Notes: a model not told the origin generated them from the sequence alone. A stretch of 64,000 bases of DNA from an uncultured Paracoccus sp. (GCF_947496875.1 NZ_CANMEH010000001.1:1-64000), one strand, 5' to 3'. Positions 49,620 to 58,225 are shown, counted from the stretch's first letter. Translations and numbers: made by a program.

Positions 49620-51221
49620 TCACTCGGCGGCAACGCGGGCCGGCTGGCTCAGCCAGTCGGCGATGCTGTCGGCCGCCTCGCGCCCGTCGCGGATCGCCCA
49701 GACCACCAGGCTCGCGCCCCGCACGATGTCGCCCACGGCATAGACCCCGTCCAGGCTGGTGCGGTGGGTGCGGTGGTCGCAGCGGATCGTGCCCCAGCGC
49801 GTGACCTCCAGCCCGTCGACCCCCCACAGCCGCGGCAGGTCCTCGGGCTCGAAGCCCAGCGCCTTGATCACCAGGTCGGCGGGCTCGTCGTGGACCGCAC
49901 CCTCGATCAGCTCGGGCGTCTGGCGTCCCGACACGTCCGGGGCGCCCAGCCGCATCCGCTGCACCTTCAGCCCCAGCGGCGATCCGGTTCCGGCGCCCTT
50001 GCCGGTGCCGACCGGCCCGGTGGACCGGTCGGTGTCGGTGACCAGATGCGGCGGCGACAGGGTGGGGTTGTCGCCGATCCCGTCGCCGTCCAAATCACCG
50101 CCGGCATTCTCGACCGTGCCCTCGTCCTGCTCGGCCGCGGGGCCGGTGACATGGCCGCTGAACGCCGCCGGCGCCGACAGCCACACGAACTCCACGCCCT
50201 CTTCCTCGGCGTTGTGGACCTCGCGCTGGCTGCCCGGCATGTTCGCCTTGTCGCGCCGATACAGGCACTTGACCGATGTCGCGCCCTGCCGGATGGCGGT
50301 GCGGACACAGTCCATGGCGGTGTCGCCGCCGCCGATCACCACGACCCGTTTGCCGTCCGCGTTCAGTTCGCCATCGGCGAAATCCGGCACCTCGTCGCCC
50401 AGGTCGACCCGGTTCGAGGCGGTCAGATAGTCCAGCGCCGCGACGACGCCGCGGGCCGGCGGGTTGTCGATGTCGAGGTCGCGGGTCTTGTAGACGCCGG
50501 TCGCGATCAGCACCGCGTCATGGGTGCCGCGGATCGCGTCGAAGCTGACCGACTGCCCCACATCTGCGTTCAGCACGAAGGTGACGCCGCCCTCCTCCAG
50601 CCAGTCTGTGCGGCGCGCGACGACCGGCTTTTCCAGCTTGAAGCCGGGAATGCCGTAGATCATCAGCCCGCCGGGACGGTCGTGGCGGTCATAGACGGTG
50701 ACCTGGAATCCCATCCGCCGCAGCCGCTCGGCCGCCGCCAGCCCCCCCGGCCCGGCACCGATGATGCCCACGGATTCGGGGCGTTCGGCGGTCGGCCGGA
50801 TCGGCTCGACCCAGCCGCGTTCCCAGGCGGTGTCGTTGATGTATTTCTCGATCGCGCCGATGGTGACGGTGCCGTGGCCCGACTGCTCGATCACGCAGTT
50901 GCCTTCGCACAGCCGGTCCTGCGGGCAGATCCGGCCGCAGATCTCGGGCAGGGTGTTGGTTTCCTGGCTGCGCAGATGCGCCTCGTGCAGCCGCCCCTCG
51001 GCGGTCAGCCGCAGCCAGTCGGGGATGTTGTTGTGCAGCGGGCAATGCGACTGGCAATAGGGCACGCCGCACTGCGAACAGCGGCTGGCCTGCTCGGCCG
51101 CCTTGGCGTCGGCGTATTCGCGATAGATCTCGTGAAAATCCCTAGCCCGCTCATCCGCCGCCCGCTTCTCGGGCATCTCGCGCCCGAGCGACACGAATTT
51201 GAGCATATCCAGCCTGGCCAT
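49620..51221 (-). CDS. gltD: Glutamate synthase (NADPH) small subunit, with an acidic insertion
   Basis: A 533-residue FAD/NADPH subunit that feeds electrons to GltB. N-terminal 4Fe-4S cysteines are C-S-Q-C-G-V-P-Y-C-Q-S-H-C-P and C-G-R-I-C-P. GIIGAGPGGLAAAERL binds FAD, VVIGGGDTAMDCVRTA binds NADPH, and VYAVGDIVRGASLVVWAI closes. Typical GltD is about 475-480 residues. The extra length is an acidic, Gly/Thr-rich insert around residues 360-410 containing D376-L-D-G-D-G-I-G-D384, a dockerin-like calcium-loop pattern. First gene of the glt operon. Confidence 0.96.
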   Translation of the reverse strand: MARLDMLKFVSLGREMPEKRAADERARDFHEIYREYADAKAAEQASRCSQCGVPYCQSHCPLHNNIPDWLRLTAEGRLHEAHLRSQETNTLPEICGRICPQDRLCEGNCVIEQSGHGTVTIGAIEKYINDTAWERGWVEPIRPTAERPESVGIIGAGPGGLAAAERLRRMGFQVTVYDRHDRPGGLMIYGIPGFKLEKPVVARRTDWLEEGGVTFVLNADVGQSVSFDAIRGTHDAVLIATGVYKTRDLDIDNPPARGVVAALDYLTASNRVDLGDEVPDFADGELNADGKRVVVIGGGDTAMDCVRTAIRQGATSVKCLYRRDKANMPGSQREVHNAEEEGVEFVWLSAPAAFSGHVTGPAAEQDEGTVENAGGDLDGDGIGDNPTLSPPHLVTDTDRSTGPVGTGKGAGTGSPLGLKVQRMRLGAPDVSGRQTPELIEGAVHDEPADLVIKALGFEPEDLPRLWGVDGLEVTRWGTIRCDHRTHRTSLDGVYAVGDIVRGASLVVWAIRDGREAADSIADWLSQPARVAAE

Positions 51222-51360
51222 CCGACACCCCCGTGCGAGTCGCCTCCTAATAAATCAGGGGCTTGCGCAACAAAAGGCAGTATTGCTGACCTAAGCGCAT
51301 CTTTATTGTCGCAGAAAGCTATAGTCCTGCAAAGAAGCGATTTAATTAGGTCAGTACTAT
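51222..51360 (-). promoter_or_regulatory. gltD upstream region with a 9-bp inverted repeat
   Basis: This A+T-rich 139-base gap between uppP and gltD must hold the gltD operon promoter. CTGACCTAA (51286-51294) is repeated inverted as TTAGGTCAG (51346-51354), with 51 bases between. The arms could bind a dimeric regulator at two sites or form a long-loop hairpin after uppP. AGGAGG precedes the gltD ATG by about 21 bases, too far to be its ribosome binding site. Confidence 0.35.
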
Positions 51361-52164
51361 TTACCTGATCGCGATCAGAGCCAGCAGGACCATCGATCCC
51401 ACGCCGATCCGCCACCAGGCAAACAGCCCGTATCCGCGGACTGACACGTAGCCCAGCAGCCACCTGACGACGAGCAGCGCGGCGGCAAAGGCGAAGACAA
51501 AGCCGATCGCCACGTTGCCCAGGGAAGCGGCATCCAGGACTGCGCGGTTCTTGTAGAAGTCATACGCAAAGGCCCCGATCATCGTCGGCATCGACAGGAA
51601 AAAGCTGAACTCTGCCGCCGCCCGCTTGGTGGCCCCCATCAGCAGCGCGCCGACGATCGTCGCCCCCGACCGCGACACGCCGGGAACCATCGCGAAGCAC
51701 TGCACGACACCGATGCCGAGCGCGCGCGACAGGGGAATGTCCTCTGCCTCGGCAAAGCGGGGGGCGGTCGCCAGGCGATCCGCAAACAGCAGGATGATCC
51801 CGCCCAGAATCAGCATTGCCGCGATCAGCATCGGTGTCTCGAACAGCACCTCCTTGATGATCCGGTGCGCGAGCATGCCCACGACGACCGCCGGCAGGAA
51901 GGCCAGCAGAACCGCGAACACGAACCGTCGCGCCCGTGGGTCCTGGGGCGCCGAGGAAAAAATCTGCCACAGCCGTCCCGAATAGACCGCCAGGATCGCC
52001 GAGATCGCGCCCAGCTGGATCATCACCGCAAAGGCGCGCCCGGGAGAGTCGAAGCCCAGGAAATGCGCCGCCAGCAGGACATGGCCGGTCGAGGACACCG
52101 GGATGAACTCGGTCAACCCCTCGAGCACGCCGAGAAGCGCCGCAGAAATGATGTCCTGTGCCAT
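51361..52164 (-). CDS. uppP: Undecaprenyl-diphosphatase
   Basis: A 267-residue integral membrane phosphatase (UppP/BacA) that regenerates undecaprenyl phosphate for peptidoglycan and polysaccharide synthesis. The two active-site motifs are EGLTEFIPVSSTGH near the N-terminus and VPGVSRSGATI in the middle. Seven to eight helices fit the family. The ATG shares one base with the upstream stop (TGATG), so it is coupled to the NDUFA9-like gene. Confidence 0.95.
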   Translation of the reverse strand: MAQDIISAALLGVLEGLTEFIPVSSTGHVLLAAHFLGFDSPGRAFAVMIQLGAISAILAVYSGRLWQIFSSAPQDPRARRFVFAVLLAFLPAVVVGMLAHRIIKEVLFETPMLIAAMLILGGIILLFADRLATAPRFAEAEDIPLSRALGIGVVQCFAMVPGVSRSGATIVGALLMGATKRAAAEFSFFLSMPTMIGAFAYDFYKNRAVLDAASLGNVAIGFVFAFAAALLVVRWLLGYVSVRGYGLFAWWRIGVGSMVLLALIAIR

Positions 52165-53159
52165 CAGCGCTGGCGCAGGGACTTTGCCGAAGCCTTCATC
52201 TCTTCGTACTGGCCCGACGGCCGGAAGCGCCACAGATAGTCGGGAATCACGGCGCCCGGGGCAACCGGGGTGATGCCCAACTCCTCGAAACCCTTCACCT
52301 CGCCCGCATCGCGCCTGACGACGTTGTCGGTGCGCAGGGTACGGGCCTGATCGCGGGTGATCACCCGGTTGGTCACCAGTCCGCCGCTGACCCATTGCAC
52401 GGCGTCGAATACGCCGCCCATCAGGCTGCCGACGAATCCGGGCAGGCCGATGATGGCCCGGCGCCGGCCGGTGACGTCCACCACCTGGCGGGTGATCTCG
52501 CGCATCGTCATCACGTCGGGGCCACCCAGTTCGTAGATGCCGCCGGGCGCGGCGCCGCTGGCGCACGTCGCTGCGGCGCGTGCCACGTCCTCGACAAACA
52601 CCGGCTGTATGCGGCTGCCCGCCCCGGGCACGAACATGATCGGCCCCAGCCGGGTCATCGCGCCCAGCTTGTTGTAGAGCCCGTCACCGGGTCCGAACAT
52701 CACCGAGGGGCGCAGGATCGCGGCATCGGGCCGGTGGGCGAGGACCTGGGCCTCGCCGCGCCCCTTGGACGCGAGATAGCGGCTGGGGCTGTCAGGGTCG
52801 GCGCCTATCGCCGAGATATGGACCATCTGCGCCATCCCGGTCTGCGCCGAGATGCGGGCGATCCGGCCCGCGGCCTCGTCGTGGATCGCGGCAAAGGTGT
52901 TGCGGCCCTCATGCACCAGGATGCCGACGCAGTTGATGACGGCATCCGCATCGCTCATCGCCGCGGTGACGGACAGATCGTCGCGCACGTTGCAGGGAAC
53001 CGGCTCGACCTGGCCGACGGCGCCATAGGTGCGCACGACCAGCGCCTGGTTGGGGCGGCGGACGGCGACGCGCACCCGCCAGCCGTCAGCGGCCATGACG
53101 CGGGCGATCTGGCGTCCCAGAAACCCCGAGCCGCCATAGATGGTGACCAGCTTTCCCAT
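52164..53159 (-). CDS. NDUFA9-like NAD(P)-binding protein (complex I-associated type)
   Basis: A 331-residue atypical SDR. The nucleotide loop is [41 protein letters not shown] and [12 protein letters not shown] match the NDUFA9/39-kDa accessory-subunit group, which lacks a clean YxxxK. Alphaproteobacterial members are usually annotated as complex I NDUFA9 family proteins and may bind or stabilise complex I; this is inferred from similarity only. No nuo genes are in the window. Confidence 0.85.
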   Translation of the reverse strand: MGKLVTIYGGSGFLGRQIARVMAADGWRVRVAVRRPNQALVVRTYGAVGQVEPVPCNVRDDLSVTAAMSDADAVINCVGILVHEGRNTFAAIHDEAAGRIARISAQTGMAQMVHISAIGADPDSPSRYLASKGRGEAQVLAHRPDAAILRPSVMFGPGDGLYNKLGAMTRLGPIMFVPGAGSRIQPVFVEDVARAAATCASGAAPGGIYELGGPDVMTMREITRQVVDVTGRRRAIIGLPGFVGSLMGGVFDAVQWVSGGLVTNRVITRDQARTLRTDNVVRRDAGEVKGFEELGITPVAPGAVIPDYLWRFRPSGQYEEMKASAKSLRQR

Positions 53160-53339
53160 GCACCATTCCTTGCGCTGTCGCGTGGTATTCCCGTTCGCTG
53201 ATAGCGAAGCAGGGGCCCGGCATCAAGCGGCGGCAAGGGGGGGGCCGCTGGCCGGTGGCGGCGGTTCGGTCTGCAGATTCTTGTCGTGGGCCGTTGACAG
53301 CCCCGGGGCCCGGCTCTAAATCCCGCCCTCACGCAACCT

Positions 53340-53424
53340 GCCCAGGTGGCGGAACTGGTAGACGCGCACGGTTCAGGTCCGTGTGCCGCAAGGCGTGGAG
53401 GTTCGAGTCCTCTCCTGGGCACCA
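53340..53424 (+). tRNA. tRNA-Leu (anticodon CAG)
   Basis: An 85-base gene including an encoded CCA. The acceptor arms GCCCAGG and CCTGGGC pair perfectly. The anticodon stem CACGG/CCGTG frames the loop TTCAGGT with CAG at 53374-53376. A class-II long variable arm (TGCCGCAAGGCGT) and the T-arm GGTTCGAGTCC follow. It reads CUG, the main Leu codon in such GC-rich genomes. The catabolic island begins just downstream. Confidence 0.96.
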
Positions 53425-53439
53425 ATGTTGCGATGAACG

Positions 53440-53477
53440 ACGCCGGATTTCAGCGAAATGCTGGTCCGGCGTTTTTT
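53440..53477 (+). terminator. Rho-independent terminator after tRNA-Leu
   Basis: An 8-bp stem ACGCCGGA / TCCGGCGT (53440-53447 with 53465-53472) is followed directly by TTTTTC. It is 15 bases after the tRNA and is a convincing intrinsic terminator. Confidence 0.85.
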
Positions 53478-53750
53478 CATTTGTTCTCCTGTCTGCACCG
53501 GGTGTGAGCTTGAAGATGCTGAGCGGGGCTGCTGCTGTTGCGAAGCAGTCAGGCGTCATTGCATCCGGACCTCACTGCGGCTGCTGCGCGACTGGCCAAA
53601 TTCGCCAGTCATCCGGCTCTTTCTTTGGACATGAGTCGGTTCGTGCCCTCTGCAGGCCGCATGCTTCGGCCCTACTCCGCTCGGCGCACGTCCGGCAGCA
53701 TATTGTGCTTCGCGGGAGGAGCCCGGAACCGGATCCGGGTTTCGAGGTCC
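53478..53750. other. Gene-free stretch between tRNA terminator and lacI-type gene
   Basis: No supportable gene in 273 bases. I found no direct copy of the tRNA 3' end here or further right in the window, and no integrase gene. The base composition and open frames look like decayed sequence, as expected at an island border. Confidence 0.4.
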
Positions 53751-54788
53751 TTATTCCCGGGGTCGCATGTACCCCAGAGACTGTCGCTCCAGGAACTGCG
53801 TCGGAAGTGTCATAGACTTGGGGCGAGTTCCCTCGTTGATCCAGCGGAGAAGGCACTCGCCGGCGGCAGCGCCCATGCGACGATGCGGCACCCGTACGGT
53901 CGTCAGTTGCGGAAACACTGCCCGGGCGAGTTCGATGTCGTCAAACCCGGTGATGGACAACTCCTCGGGGACAGCAATGCTGAGTTCGTGAGCAGCCATG
54001 AGCGCGCCGGCCGCAAGTACGTCGTTGCCGCAGATGATCGCAGTGGGCCGACTTGACGATTGCAGCAATCGCCTTGCGGCACGTTCTCCATGGTTCAGCG
54101 AATAACGACATTCGATCAGCCATGAGGGCCGCATCTCCAGATCTGCCTCGCGCAGGGCGGCGGCTACACCGTCCACCCGCGCCGTCGCGCGATCATTGTT
54201 CTGCATCAGGCCCGAAATCATCGCGATCCGACGATGACCTCTTTCCATGACGCGAACCGCCACGTCTGCTGCCGCACCTGCATTGTCGAAGCCGATCATC
54301 AGGCGCTCGGTGTCGGAGGGGATCGACCACAGGATAGCGAAGGGAACACCGCGCGCCTCGAGAAGCTTGTACGCACTTGGCGCCCGCCCCGTCCCGATCA
54401 GCACGACGCCATCAACCCCCCGGGCGAGCAGGTTCCTGATCTGGCCTTCCTCCTCGTCCGGAGAATAGCGGGAGGTCGCTACCAGAAGCGTCACGTTATG
54501 TGCGGCGAGTGTCTCCTGAAGGGCCTGAAGCGCAGTCGCGAAGATGGCGTTGTCCATCGTCGGGATGATCGCGCCGATCGTGTTCGTGCGGTTGGACGCC
54601 AGCGCCTGGCCCCCGAAGTTCGGCGTATAGCCTAACTTCAGCACGGCCTTCTCGACCTCGAGCCGGGTGGCTTCGCGTACCCGGTGCGGTGTGTTCAAGC
54701 TGCGGGACACCGTCGCCGTGGACACGCGAGCCATGCGCGCGACGTCTTCGATCGTCGGTGGACGACCCTTGAGGCTAAAGTTGTTCAT
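53751..54788 (-). CDS. LacI-family transcriptional regulator of the sulfonate cluster
   Basis: A 345-residue repressor-type regulator. The N-terminal helix-turn-helix is TIEDVARMARVSTATVSRSL, with hinge-helix region LGYTPNFGGQALASN. The rest is a periplasmic-binding-protein-like effector domain (NTIGAIIPTMDNAIFATAL, GVDGVVLIGTG, SITGFDDIELARAVFP). It is divergent from the TRAP operon across 117 bases that hold two matching palindromes. It most likely represses that operon and itself until an inducer binds. The inducer is unknown; C3 sulfonates would be unusual for this sugar-centred family. Confidence 0.92.
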   Translation of the reverse strand: MNNFSLKGRPPTIEDVARMARVSTATVSRSLNTPHRVREATRLEVEKAVLKLGYTPNFGGQALASNRTNTIGAIIPTMDNAIFATALQALQETLAAHNVTLLVATSRYSPDEEEGQIRNLLARGVDGVVLIGTGRAPSAYKLLEARGVPFAILWSIPSDTERLMIGFDNAGAAADVAVRVMERGHRRIAMISGLMQNNDRATARVDGVAAALREADLEMRPSWLIECRYSLNHGERAARRLLQSSSRPTAIICGNDVLAAGALMAAHELSIAVPEELSITGFDDIELARAVFPQLTTVRVPHRRMGAAAGECLLRWINEGTRPKSMTLPTQFLERQSLGYMRPRE

Positions 54789-54831
54789 CTGCGGGTGTGC
54801 TCTTCCGAGACCAAGTAGACCCGTGTATGAA

Positions 54832-54847
54832 ATGTAAGCGCTTGCAT
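54832..54847 (+). promoter_or_regulatory. LacI-type operator O1 (near-palindrome)
   Basis: ATGTAAGCGCTTGCAT has one mismatch from a perfect 16-bp palindrome. The central CG and flanks fit LacI/GalR-family operators. It overlaps a possible -35 (TTGCAT, 54842-54847). Confidence 0.8.
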
Positions 54848-54853
54848 GACAAC

Positions 54854-54869
54854 ATGTAAGCGCTTACAT
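54854..54869 (+). promoter_or_regulatory. LacI-type operator O2 (perfect palindrome) over a candidate promoter
   Basis: ATGTAAGCGCTTACAT is a perfect 16-bp palindrome, 22 bases (two helical turns) from O1. A candidate promoter TTGCAT-17-TACATT (54842-54870) has its spacer and -10 covered by O2. Binding to both sites would block the TRAP operon. Confidence 0.85.
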
Positions 54870-54905
54870 TGCCTCAATCAGCGTGATTCGGGGGGAGTAG
54901 TGACG

Positions 54906-55100
54906 ATGAGAGTGTTCGGATGGGCGGCGTTCGGCGCCTCTGGCCTGCTGGTACTCGCCTTCGCTGCCAACCTCGTGCTGGTGAAAAGCGCAATGGCGCC
55001 GCTTTTCGGCAATGTGGCCGAGATGCTCGTCCTCTTTGCGGCGTCGGCCCTGTTCGGGGCGGGAACCCTGATTGAAGAGGCGCGAGCCGAACCTGACTAA
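54906..55100 (+). CDS. 64-residue two-helix membrane protein ahead of the TRAP genes
   Basis: First gene of the operon. Two hydrophobic helices (FGWAAFGASGLLVLAFAANL and AEMLVLFAASALFGAGTLI) are joined by a short loop, with an acidic C-terminal end. GGGGGAG eight bases before ATG 54906 supports the start; a GTG at 54900 is too close to it. It lies 24 bases before the TRAP binding-protein gene. No family recognised. It could be a transporter accessory subunit. Confidence 0.6.
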   Translation: MRVFGWAAFGASGLLVLAFAANLVLVKSAMAPLFGNVAEMLVLFAASALFGAGTLIEEARAEPD

Positions 55101-55124
55101 GATTTCAACGGGAGGAGGGGAGAT

Positions 55125-56279
55125 ATGGACAACGAAAACGAGACCACCTGGAAGGCCAATGCATCAAGGCGCAACTTCCTCAGGCTGGCCAGTGCAGGGG
55201 GGTTCACCGCCGCCGTCCTGGCATCCGCTGCAGGCACAATCTGGTCCAGCGAAGCTGCGGCGCAGATGGTCAACGAGGAGCGGGAGCGGGAGCGGGCGGC
55301 CGAGCACGTCATGACGCTTGCGACCGCCTACGTGATCACCGCGGACCGCAGCTATCCGATCATGCAGCTGGATCTCAAGGAAAACATCCAGAACGCGACG
55401 AATGGCAAGGTTTACGTCAAGCTTGCCCCGGCGGGGCAGTTGGGCGCGGCAAACGAACTTGTGCAGAAGGTGCAGTCCGGGACGATCCAGGCGGCGCAGC
55501 ACTCCATCGCCAATTTCGCGCCCTTCGCGCCAGTCGTTGACCTGATCAACCTGCCTTACCTCTGCGGGTCGAACCAGCGCTTCGTCAATCTCACCTACTC
55601 GCAATTGTGGAAGGATCGGGTGCACCCGCAGGTTGAGGCCCGCGGGTTCAAGCCGCTTTTCTACGTCGTGATCGACCCTCGGGTGGTCGCGTTGCGCAAA
55701 GGTGGGATGCAGCCCGTGATCCTCCCTGCCGATCTGAGGGGCGTGAAGTTCCGGGTTCCCGGCTCCGAGATGCTGCAAACCTACTATCGGCTCGTCGGGG
55801 CCAACCCCACGCCGATTGCCTGGGGCGAGACCCCGTCCGCGATCCAGCAGGGCGTCGCCGACGCGCTGGATCCGGCCGTGGGTGCGCTTTACGTGTTCGG
55901 CTTCAAAGACATGCTGAGCCATGTGACCTTCACGCAGGCGGTTCCGGATGCGCAGGTCTATTCCTGCAATCTGGAATGGTATCAGGGACTGCCAGACGAC
56001 ATTCGCGTTGGCATCGATTTTGCAGCCGAGATCACGGCGGCGCAAAACCTGGCCAAGGTTCCTGCGGCGCGGGCTTTTGCCATGGCCGAACTCGCGAAGG
56101 CCGGGGTCGAGTTCCATACCCTCAGCGACGACCAGCTTGCCCAGTGGATAGAGGCAGGCGGGTATCAACGCAGCGAATGGGACGCCTTCAAGACCGAGCT
56201 TGCCGGCTCGATGGCCGATTTCGATGCGTTGGCCGAAGCGGCCGGAACCGATGTGCGTCCGTATGTGAACGACGCGTGA
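55125..56279 (+). CDS. hpsK: TRAP transporter substrate-binding protein (DctP type), Tat-exported
   Basis: A 384-residue periplasmic solute receptor. A twin-arginine signal (ASRRNFLRLASAGGFTAAVL) is followed by a DctP-fold body: SYPIMQLDLKENIQNATNGK, VQSGTIQAAQHSIANFAPF, DLRGVKFRVPGSEMLQTYY, GVADALDPAVGALYVFGF. The typical carboxylate-binding arginine is probably in KFRVP. GGAGGGGAG precedes the ATG. Context with hpsNOP suggests DHPS as ligand; the name hpsK is by analogy with Ruegeria and is tentative. Confidence 0.85.
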   Translation: MDNENETTWKANASRRNFLRLASAGGFTAAVLASAAGTIWSSEAAAQMVNEERERERAAEHVMTLATAYVITADRSYPIMQLDLKENIQNATNGKVYVKLAPAGQLGAANELVQKVQSGTIQAAQHSIANFAPFAPVVDLINLPYLCGSNQRFVNLTYSQLWKDRVHPQVEARGFKPLFYVVIDPRVVALRKGGMQPVILPADLRGVKFRVPGSEMLQTYYRLVGANPTPIAWGETPSAIQQGVADALDPAVGALYVFGFKDMLSHVTFTQAVPDAQVYSCNLEWYQGLPDDIRVGIDFAAEITAAQNLAKVPAARAFAMAELAKAGVEFHTLSDDQLAQWIEAGGYQRSEWDAFKTELAGSMADFDALAEAAGTDVRPYVNDA

Positions 56280-56369
56280 CCGTCTGACCGGCTGTGGGAA
56301 CACCGCAGCCGGTATCCGCCCCGAATGTAAATCAAGGGAATGCCGGTCGCAGGCCGGCAACGGAGCGCC

Positions 56370-56876
56370 ATGTTCAAATCCTTGGACCGCAATGCCGAAC
56401 GCTGGGCACTATTGATCCTCTACCTGATGCTGGTTGCGACCATGACCATCGAGGTGATCCGCCGCGAGGTCTTCGCCTATTCTTCGATCTGGGGTGAAGA
56501 GGTCGTTCGATACTGCTTCATCTATCTTTGCTGGATCGGGGCGGCAGCTGCGGTGCGTGAGCGCGCCCATATCCGGATCGATGTGATCCTGAATTACCTG
56601 TCACCACGCGGAAAGGCGCTGATCTACATCTTTGGCGATGTCGTGACCATTGCGCTTGCCTGCCTGGCGCTGTGGCTGGCGTTCGAGACCGTCCAGCTTT
56701 CCTGGAAATTCGGATCCGTGAGTCACGGGCTGCGCGTGTCGATGGTGTGGTTCCTCATGGCCGTGCCGATTGGCTTCTCGCTGATGATTTTCCGTCTCCT
56801 GCAATCCCTCGTCCGGGACATCAGCGACATGCGCGCTGGCCGTCCCGTCTACGAGGGTGAGCGTCTGTTCGAGTGA
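56370..56876 (+). CDS. hpsL: TRAP transporter small permease subunit (DctQ type)
   Basis: A 168-residue four-helix membrane protein. LLILYLMLVATMTIEVIRRE is helix 1. WGEEVVRYCFIYLCWIGAAA is the conserved DctQ block. AHIRIDVILNYLSPRGKALI and a last helix before a basic tail follow. It couples the binding protein to the large permease. The start at MFKSLDRNAE is preferred; the gene name is by analogy only. Confidence 0.85.
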   Translation: MFKSLDRNAERWALLILYLMLVATMTIEVIRREVFAYSSIWGEEVVRYCFIYLCWIGAAAAVRERAHIRIDVILNYLSPRGKALIYIFGDVVTIALACLALWLAFETVQLSWKFGSVSHGLRVSMVWFLMAVPIGFSLMIFRLLQSLVRDISDMRAGRPVYEGERLFE

Positions 56877-56885
56877 GGTCCCGAC

Positions 56886-58216
56886 ATGCTTTGGCAACAT
56901 ATGGAACAGGGCGCGGTCGCGCTGGACTGGACGTTCTATCTTCCGGTCGTGGTGTTCCTGCTGATGGTCGCACTTGCGGTGCCTGTCTGGGTCGCAATCG
57001 GCAGCGCGTCCGTGCTGCTGCTGGTCACCTCGCAGGCGCTGCCGCTGTCGCTTGTGGGAGAGGGGCTCTTCTCCGGCATCGATCACTTTGCGCTGACCGC
57101 GATCCCGCTCTTCATCCTGACGGGGGACGTGCTGGTCCGAACCGGTCTCAGCCGAAAGTTCCTGGACGTTGCCGAGGCACTGACCAACTGGACGCGGGGC
57201 GGCTTTGGCTCGGCCACGGTTCTGGTGTGCGGGATGTTCTCGGCGATCTCGGGATCCGATGCGGCGGGGGCGGCAGCCGTCGGCCGCATGACCATCGGCC
57301 GGCTGGTTGAAAGCGGCTATCCCCGGCCCTACGCCTGTGCACTGGTGGCCGCCGGTGCCTGCACCGGGATCCTGAACCGCCGTCGATCGCCTACATCGTT
57401 ATCGGGCTCGTGCTGGGTATTTCCGCATCGACCCTGTTCCAGGCCGCGCTCATTCCCGGTCTGATCATCCTGACGTCGATCCTGGTAACCAACACGATCA
57501 TCAACCGGCGACATGCCTACGAGCAGGGCAACGTGCTGAGCTTTGGCGAGTGGCTGGCCAATCTGGGCAGGACGCTGGCACGGGGCTGGTACGCGTTCAT
57601 CGTACCCGGCGTCATCTTCTGGGGCATCTTCAGCGGCCAGTTGACGCCAACCGAGGCAGGGGCGACCGCGGTCAGCATCACCATCCTGATGGGCTTCATC
57701 ATGGGGACACTGCGCCTGTCGGACTTTCCCTCGATGATGGTCAGTTCGGCCAAGGTGAACGGTGTCATCGTCCCGATCATCGCGATGTCACTGCCACTCG
57801 CGCAGGCGTTGTCGGCCATGGGTGTACCGCAGGGGTTCGTCTATACCATGACGACGCTCAGCAGCGAGCCATGGGTGCTGATCCTGTCGATGATCGCCAT
57901 CCTGATCGCCGCGGGATGCGTGATGGAGACGACCCCGAACATCGTTATCCTGGCGCCGCTGCTCAAGCCGTTGGCCGACAGCATCGGAATGAACGAGATC
58001 CAGTTCTGCGTGATGATGATCACCGCACTTGGGGTCGGGTTCATCACGCCACCGCTCGGTTTGAACCTGTTTGTCGTCAGCGGGCTGACCGGCGAATCCA
58101 TTCTGAAGATCTCGGCGCGGGCCGTTCCATTCGTCCTGACCATGCTGATCGTCGTGTTGCTGATCGGCTATGTGCCGGCGGTCTCGACGCTGATGCTTCC
58201 TGAAAACCTGAAGTGA
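56886..58216 (+). pseudogene. hpsM: TRAP transporter large permease (DctM type), interrupted by a -1 frameshift
   Basis: Two adjoining frames together give a complete DctM permease of about 443 residues. The first frame runs well to L163 (ALVAAGACTGIL). The expected ILIPPSIAYI is broken at bases 57375-57378, where CTGATCCCGCCG has become CTGAACCGCCG. One base is lost. The second frame resumes with IGLVLGISASTLFQAALIPG and ends at YVPAVSTLMLPENLK. The first frame ends at a stop at 57464. No slippery heptamer is visible at the break. This is a true pseudogene, or a sequencing error. Confidence 0.85.
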
Positions 58217-58225
58217 GAGGGTAAA

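Noticed and set aside
53340..53480. attL/attR pair or integrase next to tRNA-Leu
   Set aside because: No second copy of the tRNA 3' end and no integrase could be found within the window.
57366..57470. Programmed ribosomal frameshift in the TRAP permease gene
   Set aside because: No slippery heptamer or downstream hairpin is evident, and such control is not known for DctM. A deletion or read error is simpler.
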